A stretch of DNA of 64,000 bases from Perognathus longimembris pacificus (GCF_023159225.1 NC_063168.1:52555398-52619397), one strand, 5' to 3'. Counted from the stretch's first letter, positions 11,580 through 22,900 are shown. Translations and numbers: made by a program. Notes: a model not told the origin generated them from the sequence alone.

Positions 11580-11788
11580 TAGTTGGGCTTGAACTAGTTT
11601 AGCTTTTTCACTCAATGCTGGCATTCTACCACTTGAATTATAACTCTACTTCTTTTTTTTTTTTTTTGCTAACTGAAGATAAGCGTCTCATGGATTTATC
11701 TGCTTGGGCTGGCTTTGAACTGTGATCCTCAGATCTCAATCTCCTGAGGAGCTAGGATTACAGTCCTGAGCTACTGGCTTCTAGCTTG
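11580..11788 (-). mobile_element. 7SL-head/Geo-tail dimer SINE, diverged
   Basis: Reverse copy with an expanded internal T run at 11653-11667. Confidence 0.78.
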
Positions 11789-12837
11789 TGGGGATAACTG
11801 AAGCAAATACTACGCCTGGAATTTTAGTATTTGATGAAGTCTAAAGGACTTTTCTGTCAGGAGCTCCAGAAAGATTAAAACCCACATGCTAAGCTTTGAA
11901 GATCAAAACAGTGTTTATCCATAGAAACTGTGAAACAGGAGGCTACTTTAGAATTTGTTATTTCTCCAGGGTAGAAATGCAGGCCTGCTCGAGAAGTAAT
12001 TAGATCAACAACTGAATTGTAGGTTGAACTGAGAAAGGTGGAAATAAAATAGCAAAGTCTCACTGGGCCTTTCTCCACAGCCTTGTGGTGAGCCTTTTCC
12101 TACTAGAATTCTAATTTTGTCAAACTGGGGTTGCTTTCAGGTAATTTTAGAATGAGCTTTCCAAAATGGAGCAGATTAAAGACAGCAGGTGAACACAGGT
12201 GGGCTGGGGAACTAAAGGGTTGGCGTGAGTTTTCATCAACACAAAAAAGATTTTCTCAGGGAAAAGAAGATTTTACACAAAAACACAAATGTGGTCAAAG
12301 CATTTATTTCTGCTTTGTTAATCCCTTACTACTAACAAAGGAGAAAAAAAATCAATGTGCTATAAATGCTTCCAAAAGCCTCTCTGTAGTTGCGTATGTG
12401 AGTGGTGTTTGGCCAGATTGCTTGGCCACTGCTCCCTCTCTCTATTCTGCCATGGGTGAAGGGAACATTGATAAGCCTGGGAATAAAAGAATCCCTTGAA
12501 GAAGCCTCCGTTGGATTTTTCTCACTTGCTGACAGTTAGCTGGCTTAGTTTTGGAGTAGGGCCAGATTCTTCTTGCTATCACAGGACAGGGCTGTAGAAT
12601 CGGGTCTGACATGGTGTATGGAGAACCAGCACCAGAGTCGTCTCTGTCCTGAACATGACTCTATACTTTTCCTTCCTGGTAACAGCTTCTAAGAACTCCA
12701 CTTCCAGGAACCTACAGGCCCAACTCTGCCTATAGTAAACAAAGCAAACATATTCAGGAGGAACAAAGATGCCCCAAGGAGAGAAGGTCCCATCCTAGGT
12801 AAGAGTAAATACTTCAGGGGCAGCAAAGGTTGTTTGG
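11789..12837. other. No gene seen
   Basis: Unique intronic sequence. The 122-codon ORF at 12131-12499 has no recognisable domain or splice context. Confidence 0.5.
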
Positions 12838-13061
12838 TTTTTAGGGGGGATCCTTGAACTCAAGGCCTGGACACTGTCCCTTACATTTTTCACTCATGGT
12901 TCTACCACTTGAGCCACACCTCCACTTATGACTTTTTAGCTGTTTAATTGGAGATAACAGTCTCATGGACTTTCCTGTCTGGACTGGTTTAGAACCTCAA
13001 TCTTCAGGTCTCAGCCCCCTGAGTAGCTAGGGTTACAGGGCATAAGCCACTGACTCTCTGG
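12838..13061 (-). mobile_element. 7SL-head/Geo-tail dimer SINE
   Basis: Reverse copy, moderately diverged. Confidence 0.82.
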
Positions 13062-13647
13062 CAGAAAGGAGCCTTTTAATGTAGGAGACTTGGAAAAGGG
13101 GAAGAATGAAGAGACCGCAGCATATACACTGATGACTTCAGTGCTTTATTGCTGTAAGGGCTCAAGACCCATATCTTCTATAACTGCCAATGGAAAGGCA
13201 TACAGGAGAAAAGTCAGGGTCCCAAGAGTGCCAGAAGTTTGTGGGCCCTTCTTGGAGTAGAAGTTTAACTAGAGGTTTGCAGTAAAAATGGAAAATATTT
13301 TCATCACAGTGTACTTGCTTTTGTTCTCTGTAATTGTATGCCATACTACAGTTTTTCAATGTGACAACACTTAGTAAGCAGGTGACAACATGGAGAATGG
13401 TACTTTACCTCTCCCCAGACACACAAAGGAATGTAGACACACAAAGGAATGTAGGTCCTGTTTTACTAAGTACTCTGGCTGCAGGATTACAGGTAAAATA
13501 GTAAAGTGCTGCATTCTGATAACAATGTGTTTGCCCACTATCTTTAACCCAGTTGAAAAACATCCTTGAATCAGCATCTCCCTTTAACACAGCTTCAGGT
13601 GGGGGAAGAGAAAAGGAATAATAAAAAGTAAATAATTTTGATTTGTT
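13062..13647. other. No gene seen; short tandem duplication at 13419-13454
   Basis: The phrase 'gacacacaaaggaatgta' occurs twice in tandem. Otherwise unique. Confidence 0.5.
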
Positions 13648-13888
13648 TTTTTCTCTCCAGTCCTGGGGCCTGAACTCTGGGCCTGGGCACTGTCCCTGAG
13701 CTTCTTTGTGCTCAAGGCTAGCACTCTACTACTTGAGCCACAGCACCACTCCTGGCTTTTTCTGAGTAGTTTATTGGAGATAAGAGTTTCAGGGACTTTT
13801 CCACCCAGGTTGGCTTCGGACTGTGATCCTCAGATCTCAGCCTCCTGAGTAGCTAGGATAACAGGTGTGAGCCACCAGCACCCAGCCT
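13648..13888 (-). mobile_element. 7SL-head/Geo-tail dimer SINE
   Basis: Well-preserved reverse copy from 'tccagtcctggggcctgaac' to 'gtgagccaccagcacccagc'. Confidence 0.9.
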
Positions 13889-14340
13889 TTGAAATAGTTT
13901 TTGAAAGAGAACAAGTAGGTTCAAAATAGGTTTAATTACAAAAACTGAACAAGGAAACAAATATACAAGTAGGACTCAGAAGATGAGCAAAACCACTGAT
14001 CTTTGGAGTAAAAACCTATTCATATATATGCAAGGAGGCTGGGGTTGGGCATAATTTTCTGCTCCTGACTTCTGGCGACTTCAGCATCACCAAGCAGTAA
14101 TCCCAGGAAAAATCATGGAGAGGAGAAGGCCATGAAGGAAGCCATCACCCCTTGCCCTACTGTGTGTGAATGCTCCAACTAATGAAAGTAAAGGAGTAAA
14201 GCTTTTCTTTGATCATGTTTGTGAATTTTCTCTCACAGGTGATTTTCCTATTGCTTTCACTAGTAATGACCAACATATGTATGACCAAAGTATATTACTC
14301 ACATGTATGAAAATATCAAAGTGAAAATTCCACACTGTGA
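13889..14340. other. No gene seen
   Basis: Unique intronic sequence. Confidence 0.5.
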
Positions 14341-14817
14341 CTTGGATGCCAGTGGCTCATGCTTGTAATCCTAGCTACTCAAGAGGTGGAGATCTGAGGA
14401 TTGCAGTTCCAAAGCCAACCAGGGTAGGAAAGTCTGTGAGACTCTCAAAAAAAGCTGGACGGGGGCTGGGGATATGGCCTAGTGGCAAGAGTGCTTGCCT
14501 TGTATACATGAGGCCCTGGGTTCGATTCCCCAGCACCACATATACAGAAAATGGCCAGAAGTGGTGCTGTGGCTCAAGTGGCAGAGTGCTAGCCTTGAGC
14601 AAAAAGAAGCCAGGGACAGTGCTCAGGCCCTGAGTTCAAGGCCCAGGAATGGCCAAAAAAACAAAAACAAAAACAAAAAACAAAAAACAAAAAAAAAAAA
14701 AGCTGGACGTGGAGCTGTGGCTCAAGTGGTAGAGTGCTATAATCTTGAACAAAAAAGCTCAGGGACAGTGCCCAGAGCCTAACTCTTAGACCTAGGACTA
14801 GCACAAAAAAAAAAAAA
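14341..14817 (+). mobile_element. 7SL-head/Geo-tail SINE split by an IDL-Geo insertion
   Basis: Head at 14341-14461 and Geo tail at 14710-14817 in one orientation, interrupted by an IDL-Geo. Confidence 0.9.
14462..14693 (+). mobile_element. IDL-Geo SINE (nested)
   Basis: Complete and well preserved, (CAAAAA)n tail. TSD aaaaaaagctggacg on both sides (ending at 14461 and 14709). Confidence 0.93.
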
Positions 14818-15389
14818 GGAAAAAAAACCTTCCACATAGTTAACAGGTACTAATAATATGAAAAAATGATCTTTCAACATAAATTGACCAGCATATGAAT
14901 TTGAAATTAAAAAAAAGAAAAGAACCAGTAGGATGAGCTATGTCATAAGACACTGTATGTTGCAACAGAGCAATGACCTTTGAGGCTACAGCGGGGTTCA
15001 GAGAAGAATTTCCAGCTCCATTTTGACTGTCCTGGAGTTTTCTTTTTCTACATTCCCTTTGTCAGACTGAAAAGGCCAGACAAACTCATGCCTTTCATTT
15101 CAGAAAAATTCCTCTCTCTTCCCTTTCTCCTTTGAAAATAAACATGGTTTTCTTGTGTTGTTTGCAGGAAGGTAGAAATAAGTTGAGTAGAAGGAAAAAC
15201 AGGGAAGAAAATAAAGAGAAGCTGTGATATAATCTGTACAAAAGGTGGCAAAAGAATAAAAGTAGAGAACTAACAACTCTGTCAAATATTTTTTTTCTTT
15301 CTGAGAGGAGAGAAATCTTTGCTCACCACCCTAAACCAACTAACCTCCCTTCCTCCCTCCCTCTCTCCCTTCCTCCCTTCCTTGGTTTT
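14818..15389. other. No gene seen; ends in CT-rich tract
   Basis: Unique sequence, then (TCCC)n-like pyrimidine tract at 15345-15383. Confidence 0.5.
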
Positions 15390-15557
15390 TGGTGAAAACT
15401 CAGGACCAGAGTGCTGCCCTTAGCTTTCCTTAGCTTTTAGCTCAAGGCTCTACCATTTGAGCTACACCTCTATTTCTAGCCTTTTGATGGTTAGTTAATT
15501 GGACAGTAGTGTCTCACAGACTTCTGCCCTGCTGGCTTTAAACCACAGCTACTCAGC
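15390..15557 (-). mobile_element. 7SL-head/Geo-tail SINE, truncated
   Basis: Geo tail and linker recognisable; most of the head is missing. Confidence 0.65.
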
Positions 15558-15669
15558 TGTGCTTATCTAAAATTGCAACCTAAACTTTTTTCATACCAGC
15601 TTATTGTAAGTTCTGTGGAGTATGAGTCTAGTTAGGAACCTAATTTCTTCTCTCTCTCATTTTTTTTTT

Positions 15670-15740
15670 CCAGTGCTGGCATCAGACCCAGGGCCTTGTT
15701 TACAATAGAGAAGTTACAGAACTACATCCCTAGCCCTAGG
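15670..15740 (-). mobile_element. ID-like monomer
   Basis: 'ccagtgctggcatcagaccc ... ctacatccctagccc' is a reversed degenerate ID. Confidence 0.5.
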
Positions 15741-15814
15741 GACTGAGTTTTACTAACTAAGTAGGTGTGAATCCCAGTAGCTTTCTACCACTTGTTAATC
15801 ATGTAATCCTTGGG

Positions 15815-16125
15815 TATCAGTCCATTTTTATATTGCCACAATAATATAGTTGAGAAAAAAAGACATATAGTTCACAGTTTTAGAGGCTGAAAAGTCAAGA
15901 TTAAGTGACCTTATCTTTTTTGGCCTCTATTAAGGAACCTTTAACTGTTTTACAACATGGCAGAGAAGCAGGAAGCTCAAGTACATAAGGAGACCTCCTT
16001 TATAGGAGATAAATACAATAAAGATCCACTTTTATAAGTTTTCACTCACTCTGAGGGACTGGCATTAATTCCTTCTAAAGATGGTGACCCTGATTACCTT
16101 GCACTCAGCCTTAACTCTTCAACCT
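15815..16125 (-). mobile_element. MaLR-type LTR (MST/MLT family), old
   Basis: 'tcagtccatttttatattgc', 'ttcacagttttagaggctg', 'acaacatggcagagaagcagg' follow the layout of reverse MaLR LTRs. Confidence 0.5.
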
Positions 16126-16138
16126 GGATCAAGTTTTT

Positions 16139-16349
16139 TTGTTTTGTTTTGTTCTGGTTGCCAGTCCTGGGGCGTGGCCTCAGGGCCTGAGCACTGTCCC
16201 TGGCTTCTTTTTGCTCAAGGCTAGCACTCTGCCACTTTGAGTCACAGCGCCACTTCTGGCCTTTTCTATATATATGGTACTGAGGAATCGAACCCAGGGC
16301 TTCATGTAAACGAGGCGAGCACTCTACTACTAGGCCATATTCCCAGCCC
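16139..16349 (-). mobile_element. IDL-Geo SINE
   Basis: Complete reverse copy. The flanking phrase ctggatcaagtttttt is duplicated (about 16123-16138 and 16350-16366). Confidence 0.92.
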
Positions 16350-16429
16350 CTGGATCAAGTTTTTTCCAGCATATAAACCTTTAGGAGACACAAATCATAT
16401 CCAAACAATAGCACCCTTATTGAAGCTAA

Positions 16430-16560
16430 ACTCCTTGTTCTACAGTTTCTTCATCTGTTAAAAAAGAAGAATGAACAGAGCCTACCCTACAAGGTTGTAA
16501 TAAGGCTTCTGTACAGTCTTCTTTGAAATACTAGCTATTAGAAACCCTCCCCTCATCTCA
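16430..16560 (+). mobile_element. MIR fragment
   Basis: 'cagtttcttcatctgtt ... cctaccctacaaggttgtaataagg' matches the MIR core. Confidence 0.5.
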
Positions 16561-16738
16561 AAGGTCATTTATAATCTTTTATTTACAACTAAAACACCCC
16601 CACAATCTCTTGACATTGCCTTTCAATTCCCAGAAGTCTTAATGGATATGGCCAGTCTAACAGGTTTTTTGAACCATGTCTTAGGGAAGTGGTCTTGTGA
16701 TTCAGTCCACCTCTAGCTGAATAAAAACTTGAGATTGG

Positions 16739-16970
16739 GGCTGGGGATATAGCCTAGTGGCAAGAGTGCCTGCCTCGGATACACGAGGCCCTAGGTTCGA
16801 TTCCCCAGCACCACATATACAGAAAACGGCCAGAAGCGGCGCTGTGGCTCAAGTGGCAGAGTGCTAGCCTTGAGCAGGAAGAAGCCAGGGACAGTGCTCA
16901 GGCCCTGAGTCCAAGGCCCAGGACTGGCCAAAAAAAAAAAAAAACAAAAAAAAAAAAAAAAAAAAAAAAA
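16739..16970 (+). mobile_element. IDL-Geo SINE, young CpG-rich subfamily
   Basis: Retains CpGs ('ggccagaagcggcgctgtgg', 'cctcggatacacgagg') and a ~45-nt A-rich tail. TSD aaaaacttgagattgg on both sides. Confidence 0.94.
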
Positions 16971-17369
16971 ACTTGAGATTGGCTTTAGGTATAGCAATGA
17001 GTCTGCTCTGTATGTACTAGCCTTGAATTCACCCAGGGCCAACTTAGGCCCAACTTAGTTCCATAGAATCTGGTGTAGATCTACATGGCCTGCACAATTT
17101 CTCCTGGGTGCTTTGGAAGGACAGCCCTTCTCTGGGACTGGTCCTGCTCTTTTCATCAATGTCCCTTCTATTTGCAGAAAAGAAAACGAGAATTTAATGT
17201 TAAAACATTACACAAAGACCAAAGGTCCGCTGTGGTTAACAGCAAAGCTAAGACAAAGAATTGTTACCTGCCGGAGTCCAGAGGTTTTAGCTCCTACTCA
17301 ATTTAACAGTTTTTCATTATTAGGACAAGTATAGAATTGTACCCTAATGCTTATTATTATTAGTTGCAT
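16971..17369. other. No gene seen
   Basis: Unique sequence; overlapping 73-codon ORFs show no family features. Confidence 0.45.
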
Positions 17370-17836
17370 TAATACTGGGAGCTTGGACTCAAAGCCTAAG
17401 TCTTATTCCTTCACTTTTTCACTCAGGCTGGCACTCTACTACTTGAGCCAAAGCTTTTTGGTGGTGAATTGAGGATGAGTCTCAAGCCGGGCAAGGTGGC
17501 TCACGCCTGTAATCCTAGCTGCTAAGGAGGCTGAGGATCGCGGTTCAAAGCCAGCCGGGGCAGGAAAGTCAGTAAGACTCTTATCTTCAATTAACTATTA
17601 GAAAACTGTAAGTGGCGCTGTGGCTCAAGTGGCAGAGCACTAGCCTTGAGCTGAAGAGCTTGGGGACAGTGACCAGGCCCAGAGTTCAAGCCCCCTAACA
17701 GATAAAACATAAAAAGAATGAAGAAAAGAAAAAAGATTCTCATGGACTTTACTACCTGGCCAGCTTCAAATTGCAATTCTCAGATCTCAGCTTCCTGAGT
17801 AGTTAGCATGATAGTTAAGGCCCACTGGCCTGGCTT
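17370..17836 (-). mobile_element. 7SL-head/Geo-tail SINE split by an opposite-strand copy
   Basis: Reverse copy at 17370-17491 and 17736-17836, interrupted by a forward copy of the same family. Confidence 0.82.
17492..17735 (+). mobile_element. 7SL-head/Geo-tail dimer SINE (nested)
   Basis: Starts 'gccgggcaaggtggctcacg', a clear 7SL/Alu-like 5' end, then linker and Geo tail. Confidence 0.88.
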
Positions 17837-18104
17837 AAAAGAGTTTTATGAATCCATAAGATTTCTAACTTAAGCTCTACTATGCTTTGCCCCATTTGCC
17901 TCTTAAATGATGTCAAATAATCTTTAGATGTCAGAGATGATGCGTTTTTGTGATTTCTAGCTGATCAAAACCCATAGGATGGCATGAGACCATTTTGCAA
18001 GTCTTCACAAAATGATACATTTATCTTATTTCACAATGTACATTATAAGTTACCTGGTTCACTCTATTCCTTATCAGTCACAAAACAGCACCCATCACTA
18101 TGTT

Positions 18105-18332
18105 TTTTCTTTTTTTCTGGTAATGGGGTGTGAACTCAGGGCCTCCATCTTAGCTTTTCCTATTCAAGGCTGGTGCTCTACCACTTGAGGTATATGTCCA
18201 CTTCAGGTTTTTTGGTGGTTAACTAGTGAGTCTCATAGACTTTCCTACTCAATCTGTGCTGGCTTAGAACCTTAGCCCTCAGATTGCAGCTTCTCTGCAT
18301 AGCTAGGATTACAGGCATGAGCTATCATCTTG
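18105..18332 (-). mobile_element. 7SL-head/Geo-tail dimer SINE
   Basis: Reverse diverged copy. Confidence 0.78.
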
Positions 18333-18426
18333 AACTCAAGGCTGGAGTGCTGCCAGTTCACTATTTATTTTTCCTTAAAGTTTGAGCATATAGTTCTAAT
18401 GTAATCATTATGCAGTTTGGATGTGA

Positions 18427-18495
18427 TGAGTCACTTGCTCTTGCTCATCTAGTGAGTCATTTAAATATTAGAAACTGACACGTTACCAAGGCAAC
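18427..18495. promoter_or_regulatory. Two AP-1 sites and an RFX X-box cluster
   Basis: TGAGTCA at 18427-18433 and 18453-18459, and GTTACCAAGGCAAC at 18482-18495, a perfect match to the RFX consensus GTTRCCNNRGYAAC. It lies in repeat-free sequence within GALM intron 4. Motif reading only. Confidence 0.45.
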
Positions 18496-18599
18496 TTAAG
18501 AGCCTTTAAATCCAGCCTTGGAGCCAGGAACAGATTCAAAACGGGGATGCCAATGTTTGCATTCTATTTATCTCAATTTCTCATTGTTTTTCCAATTCT

Positions 18600-18803
18600 T
18601 TTTTTTTTTTTTTGCCAGTTTTGGCTGGGGCTTGAACTCAGGGCCTGGCACTGTCCCTAAGCTTCTTTTTGCTCAAGGCCAGCACTCCACCACTCCACCA
18701 CAGCACTTCTGGCTTTTTTCTGTTTATATGGTACTGAGGAATCAAACCCAGGGCTTCATGCATGCTAGGCAAGCACTCTACCACTAAGCCACATTTCCAA
18801 CCC
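18600..18803 (-). mobile_element. IDL-Geo SINE
   Basis: Reverse copy with long T tract; short flanking duplication 'tccaatt'. Confidence 0.88.
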
Positions 18804-18923
18804 TCCAATTAGTTTTATAGTCACTATATTTCTCGAAGTTTCTAATTCCTAATTTCTTAATTGTTTCTGTTTAGTGTACAGGCTCATATGCTTATTTTTT
18901 TCCTTATAAAAATGTTATTTGTG

Positions 18924-19145
18924 GGGGCTGGGGATATGGCCTAGTGGCAAGAGTGCTTGCCTCATATACATGAGGCCCTGGGTTCAATTCCCCAGTACCA
19001 CATATACAGAAAATGGCCAGAAGTGGCACTGTGGCTCAAGTGGCAGAGTGCTAGCCTTGAGCAAAAAGAAGCCAGGGACAGTGCTCAGGCCCTGAGTCCA
19101 AGCCCCAGGACTGGCCAAAAAAAATAAAATAAAATAAAATAAAAA
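18924..19145 (+). mobile_element. IDL-Geo SINE, first of a serial pair
   Basis: Complete copy with (AAAAT)n tail, flanked by 'aatgttatttgtggg'. Confidence 0.93.
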
Positions 19146-19159
19146 TAAATGTTATTTGT

Positions 19160-19355
19160 GGGCTGGGAATATAGTACTTGCCTCCTGTACATGAAGCCCT
19201 GGGTTCAATTCCCCAGCACCACATATGCAGAAAATGGCAGAAGTGGTGCTGTGGCTCAAGTGACAGAGTGCTAACCTTGAGCAAAAAGAAGCCAGGGACA
19301 GTGTTCAGGCCCAGAGTCCAAGCCCAGGACTGGCACAAAAAACAAAAACAAAAAA
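19160..19355 (+). mobile_element. IDL-Geo SINE, second of a serial pair
   Basis: Left monomer shortened by about 10 bp. The sequence 'aatgttatttg' occurs three times: before, between and after the two copies. Confidence 0.92.
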
Positions 19356-19723
19356 AATGTTATTTGCTGTCATAAGCGCAACTCCATTATGTTAGAGGCC
19401 AAACTAAAAGAAAAGCCCTTACCTAGTACAGAGCACATTTCCAGGAAAGGAGTAGTTAACATCTTACAGTCTTTTTTAAGTCTTCAAATTTTCAAACAAT
19501 TTTAGATTTACAGAAATGTGATTAAAAAAATAGCACAACTCCATTGTACCCTTTTGCCCAGCTTCCCCTGTTACATAAATATGGTACAAATATCAAAACG
19601 ATAAAAAGAGTCTAACATTGGTATAATGCCAACTAAATTATGGCCTTGAGCATTTCACTAGACTTACCACTAATGTTCCTTCTTGATGTTGGAACCCAAT
19701 CCATAAATTTCTCATTGTAGAAG

Positions 19724-19774
19724 GAAGGAAGGAAGGACAGATGGACAGAAGGAAGGAAGGAAAGGAAGGATGGA

Positions 19775-19837
<63 letters not shown>
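19724..19837. repeat. (GGAA)n/(GAAA)n microsatellite beside GALM exon 4
   Basis: Imperfect GGAA repeats, then about 16 uninterrupted GAAA units. On the GALM sense strand this is a (TTTC)n tract starting about 25 nt after the exon 4 donor. Confidence 0.97.
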
Positions 19838-19861
19838 GAAAACAAAATTAAGCTCACTAAC

Positions 19862-19943
19862 CTGTAGGAATCAGGGTTTCATCCACAGGCAGAAAAGCAT
19901 CAGCTGCTATGGAGACTTCATGGTCATATATATTTGGAGAGCC
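19862..19943 (-). CDS. GALM: GALM exon 4 (residues 185-211 and first base of codon 212)
   Basis: The 82-bp exon is too short to stand out as an ORF. Acceptor is CTTCCCAG just above 19943; donor is GTTAGTGAG from 19861 down. The translation starts [10 protein letters not shown] and ends VDETLIPT, matching the GALM segment after the NHSYFN motif, and the phase (1) fits a following Gly codon. A (TTTC)n tract begins about 25 nt into the next intron. Confidence 0.93.
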
Positions 19944-22900
19944 CTGGGAAGGAACAGGAAAGAGAATGGAAAGACTTACTGCTTAGTCTTACTTTACATA
20001 TTTGCTTTCCTGTATAATGTTTCTTGATAAAATGTTTTCATGCATCGACAGAAACTTTAGAAATCCTAATTGATGGATGGTGACTGTTAAATACAATCAC
20101 TTAAGTGGAGGCAGACAGGGCCATTTCCACATTTAGCCACTGATGACTTTGCTCAGTTTTTCTTGTTTGTTTCATTTTGTTTTTGTTTCTGTATCTGTGC
20201 TGGGGCTTGAACTCAGCAGGGCTTCTCCATATCTTTGCTTTTTCAATCAAGGCTGGATCTCTACCACTTGACCCACATCCCCACTCTCAGCTTTTTGCTT
20301 GTTAATGGAAGATAAGAGTTTCATGGGCTTTTCTGCCAGGGCTGGCATTGAACTGTGATCCTCATATCTCCATCTCTGGAGTAGCTAGGATTACAGGTAT
20401 AAGCCATTGCGCCTGGTTTCCTGATGAATCTGGAAGAAGTTTTCAAAGTCTGACCCCAGTATGCATTTCCTTTCCTAAGTAGAACATCAAAGTGAAAATC
20501 AGAGTGCTCACAGTGACTGGAGAGCCTTCTAGACCTTGGCTTCTTAGTGGAGGGGGTTCTGCTCCAGGAGCCATGCTGACTGACCAGTCACTAATAAACA
20601 CACAGGTCCTAGGCCATCAAGGCAGAGGCTCTACGCTCATTAGCAGGAGGCATCCATTACCCCCTCTAGCACTGTTCCCACTTAGGCGACCCACTCCCTA
20701 TCACATGTTACAAGTCTCAGAGTCAGAATAGAGGTCCCTGCATCTGAGAGATGTCCCTTTTGGGGAAGTCAAAGGCTAGGCTAGGAAGCCCAGGTGAATG
20801 GTCAGAAGGCCTGAGGTCTATGAAATTTTAACTATCACTGAGTGGCCCAGGGAAGCCACATAGCTTCTTAGAAACTCATTTCTTTGGGTATAAAATTGGG
20901 GTGATGCTGTGTGTCAGTGGCTTGGGCCTATAATCCTACTACTTGGGAGGCTGAGATGTGGGGAGCAGAGTTTGAAGCCAGCCCAGGCAGGAAAGTCTGT
21001 GACATTCTGATCTCCAACTAACAGGCAAAAAGCTGAAAGTGGAGCTGTGGCTCAAATGGTGGAGTGCTAGCCTTGAGTGAAAAAGCTAAGGGACAGTGCT
21101 TAGGTCCTGAATTCAAGCCACAGCACCAGTAGAAAAGAAAAATAAAGATTGCGGTAATGATCCTCACTCCTTCCAAGTCTTCTTTTAAACTATTTTTTTA
21201 GCAAGTGCATATTGTTCTCTTAGCAATCTTCAAAGTACTTTATCTAGATACATATTATGTGTATATACATTTGTAAACATATATATGTATATATACACAT
21301 TTCTAATATGAATAATCACTTTAAAATTTTTCCATATTTAAAATTTTCATCACGGAGGGTACAGAAAGAGAACTCAGTAAGAGCCTTTGTTTAATGAATG
21401 CTCCAAAATCATTCTCAACTGGGGATAATTTTGCCCACAAGGAAAACTTGTCAATGTTAAATTGATGCCCCTGCTTGCAGATGGTGATGCTATTGGCAGG
21501 TAGCGGGAAGAGATGAAGGATGCTACTGAGAACCCTAACAGCAAAGGAAAGTTGCTCGACTCCCACTGCAATGAAGAATCCTCTAGCCCTAAATGTCAAT
21601 AGAGCCAAGGCTGAGAAACCATGAGCCAAGCTGAACTGAACCCTGCTCGATTTCAGAGTGGAACGGAGACTGCAGGTTGCCTAAACACAGATTCCATGGT
21701 CAGAAAGACTCAGGCCACAGAGTCATTCTAAGAAGGAAGGCCAAAATTTAGTGATCCTGCACCTCCACATCTAAGCATACAAACATGGGTTTAATGACAC
21801 TGCTAGGAGATCCCACTGGTGAAGAACTCATTTCCTCATCTTCTCCCAGTGTTTCTGTGCTGGTCAGGGAGGGAGAGGTTGGGATACAGGTCAGGACAGA
21901 AACCTTTCTTCTGCTCACACTCCCTCTCAGAGCTACTGGCCGGCTCCCTGTAGTGACCTGGAAGGCAAGTCTACAATAGAAAGCATCCGTACTGGTGCCT
22001 AGCACCGTTCTGGACAAGAGAGTGCCTTGCCAATGTGGCTGCCCCTGCTGCCATCCTCCTGTGCCTCAGGAAGGTGCTGGCACTGAAGAGGCCCCTGGGA
22101 CTGAGGGCAACAGAGACGAGGAGAGAGGATCTGGATAAGTTCCCTGCCTTAATTTGCCCAATACTCAGATCAACACGGAGGTTTAGTTTTATTCTGTTTT
22201 ATTTTTACAATACTGAGGATTGAACTCAGGGCCTTTGTGGGCTTGACCAGTTGGTACAAGGGTCCTAGTGGTACTAGACTGGGAGTGACATGCAGACAGC
22301 TGAAGTCACCCCCCCCAAAAAAAAGAAAAGAGCCCCGAATGACTGATCTCCTCCATCCTTCCTAGGCACAAGTCAATCTTGAGACACATAGTTCCTCTAA
22401 CATTATTCTGTGAGGTAAGTCTGAAGAAGATGAGTTACCTTCTAGGCTCTTAACCCAACATTTACTCAGATATTCAATTTCCTCAGGTGCTTGCCTCTGT
22501 CCTTCCATTCTTTTTTTTTTTTTTTTTTTGCCAGTCCTGGGGCTTGGACTCAGGGCCTGAGCACTGTCCCTGGCTTCTTTTTGCTCAAGGCCAGCACTCT
22601 GCCACTTGAGTCACAAGTGCCACTTCTGGCCATTTTCTGTATATGTGGTGCTGGGGAATCGAACCCAGGGCTTCATGTATACGAGGCAAGCGCTCTTGCC
22701 ACTAGGCTATATCCCCAGCCCCCTTCCATTCTGGTACTGGGGATAGGGCCTAGTGGCAAGAGTGCTTGCCTCATATACATGAGGCCCTGGGTTCGATTCC
22801 CCAGTACCACATATACAGAAAATGGCCAGAAGTGGCACTGTGGCTCAAGTGGCAGAGTGCTAGCCTTGAACAAAAAGAAGCCAGGGACAGTGCTCAGGCC

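Noticed and set aside
12131..12499. 122-codon ORF in intron 4
   Set aside because: No recognised domain; length is compatible with chance in this much sequence.
21321..21629. 102-codon minus-strand ORF in GALM intron 3, considered as an extra exon
   Set aside because: No match to GALM; exons 3 and 4 join in frame without it.
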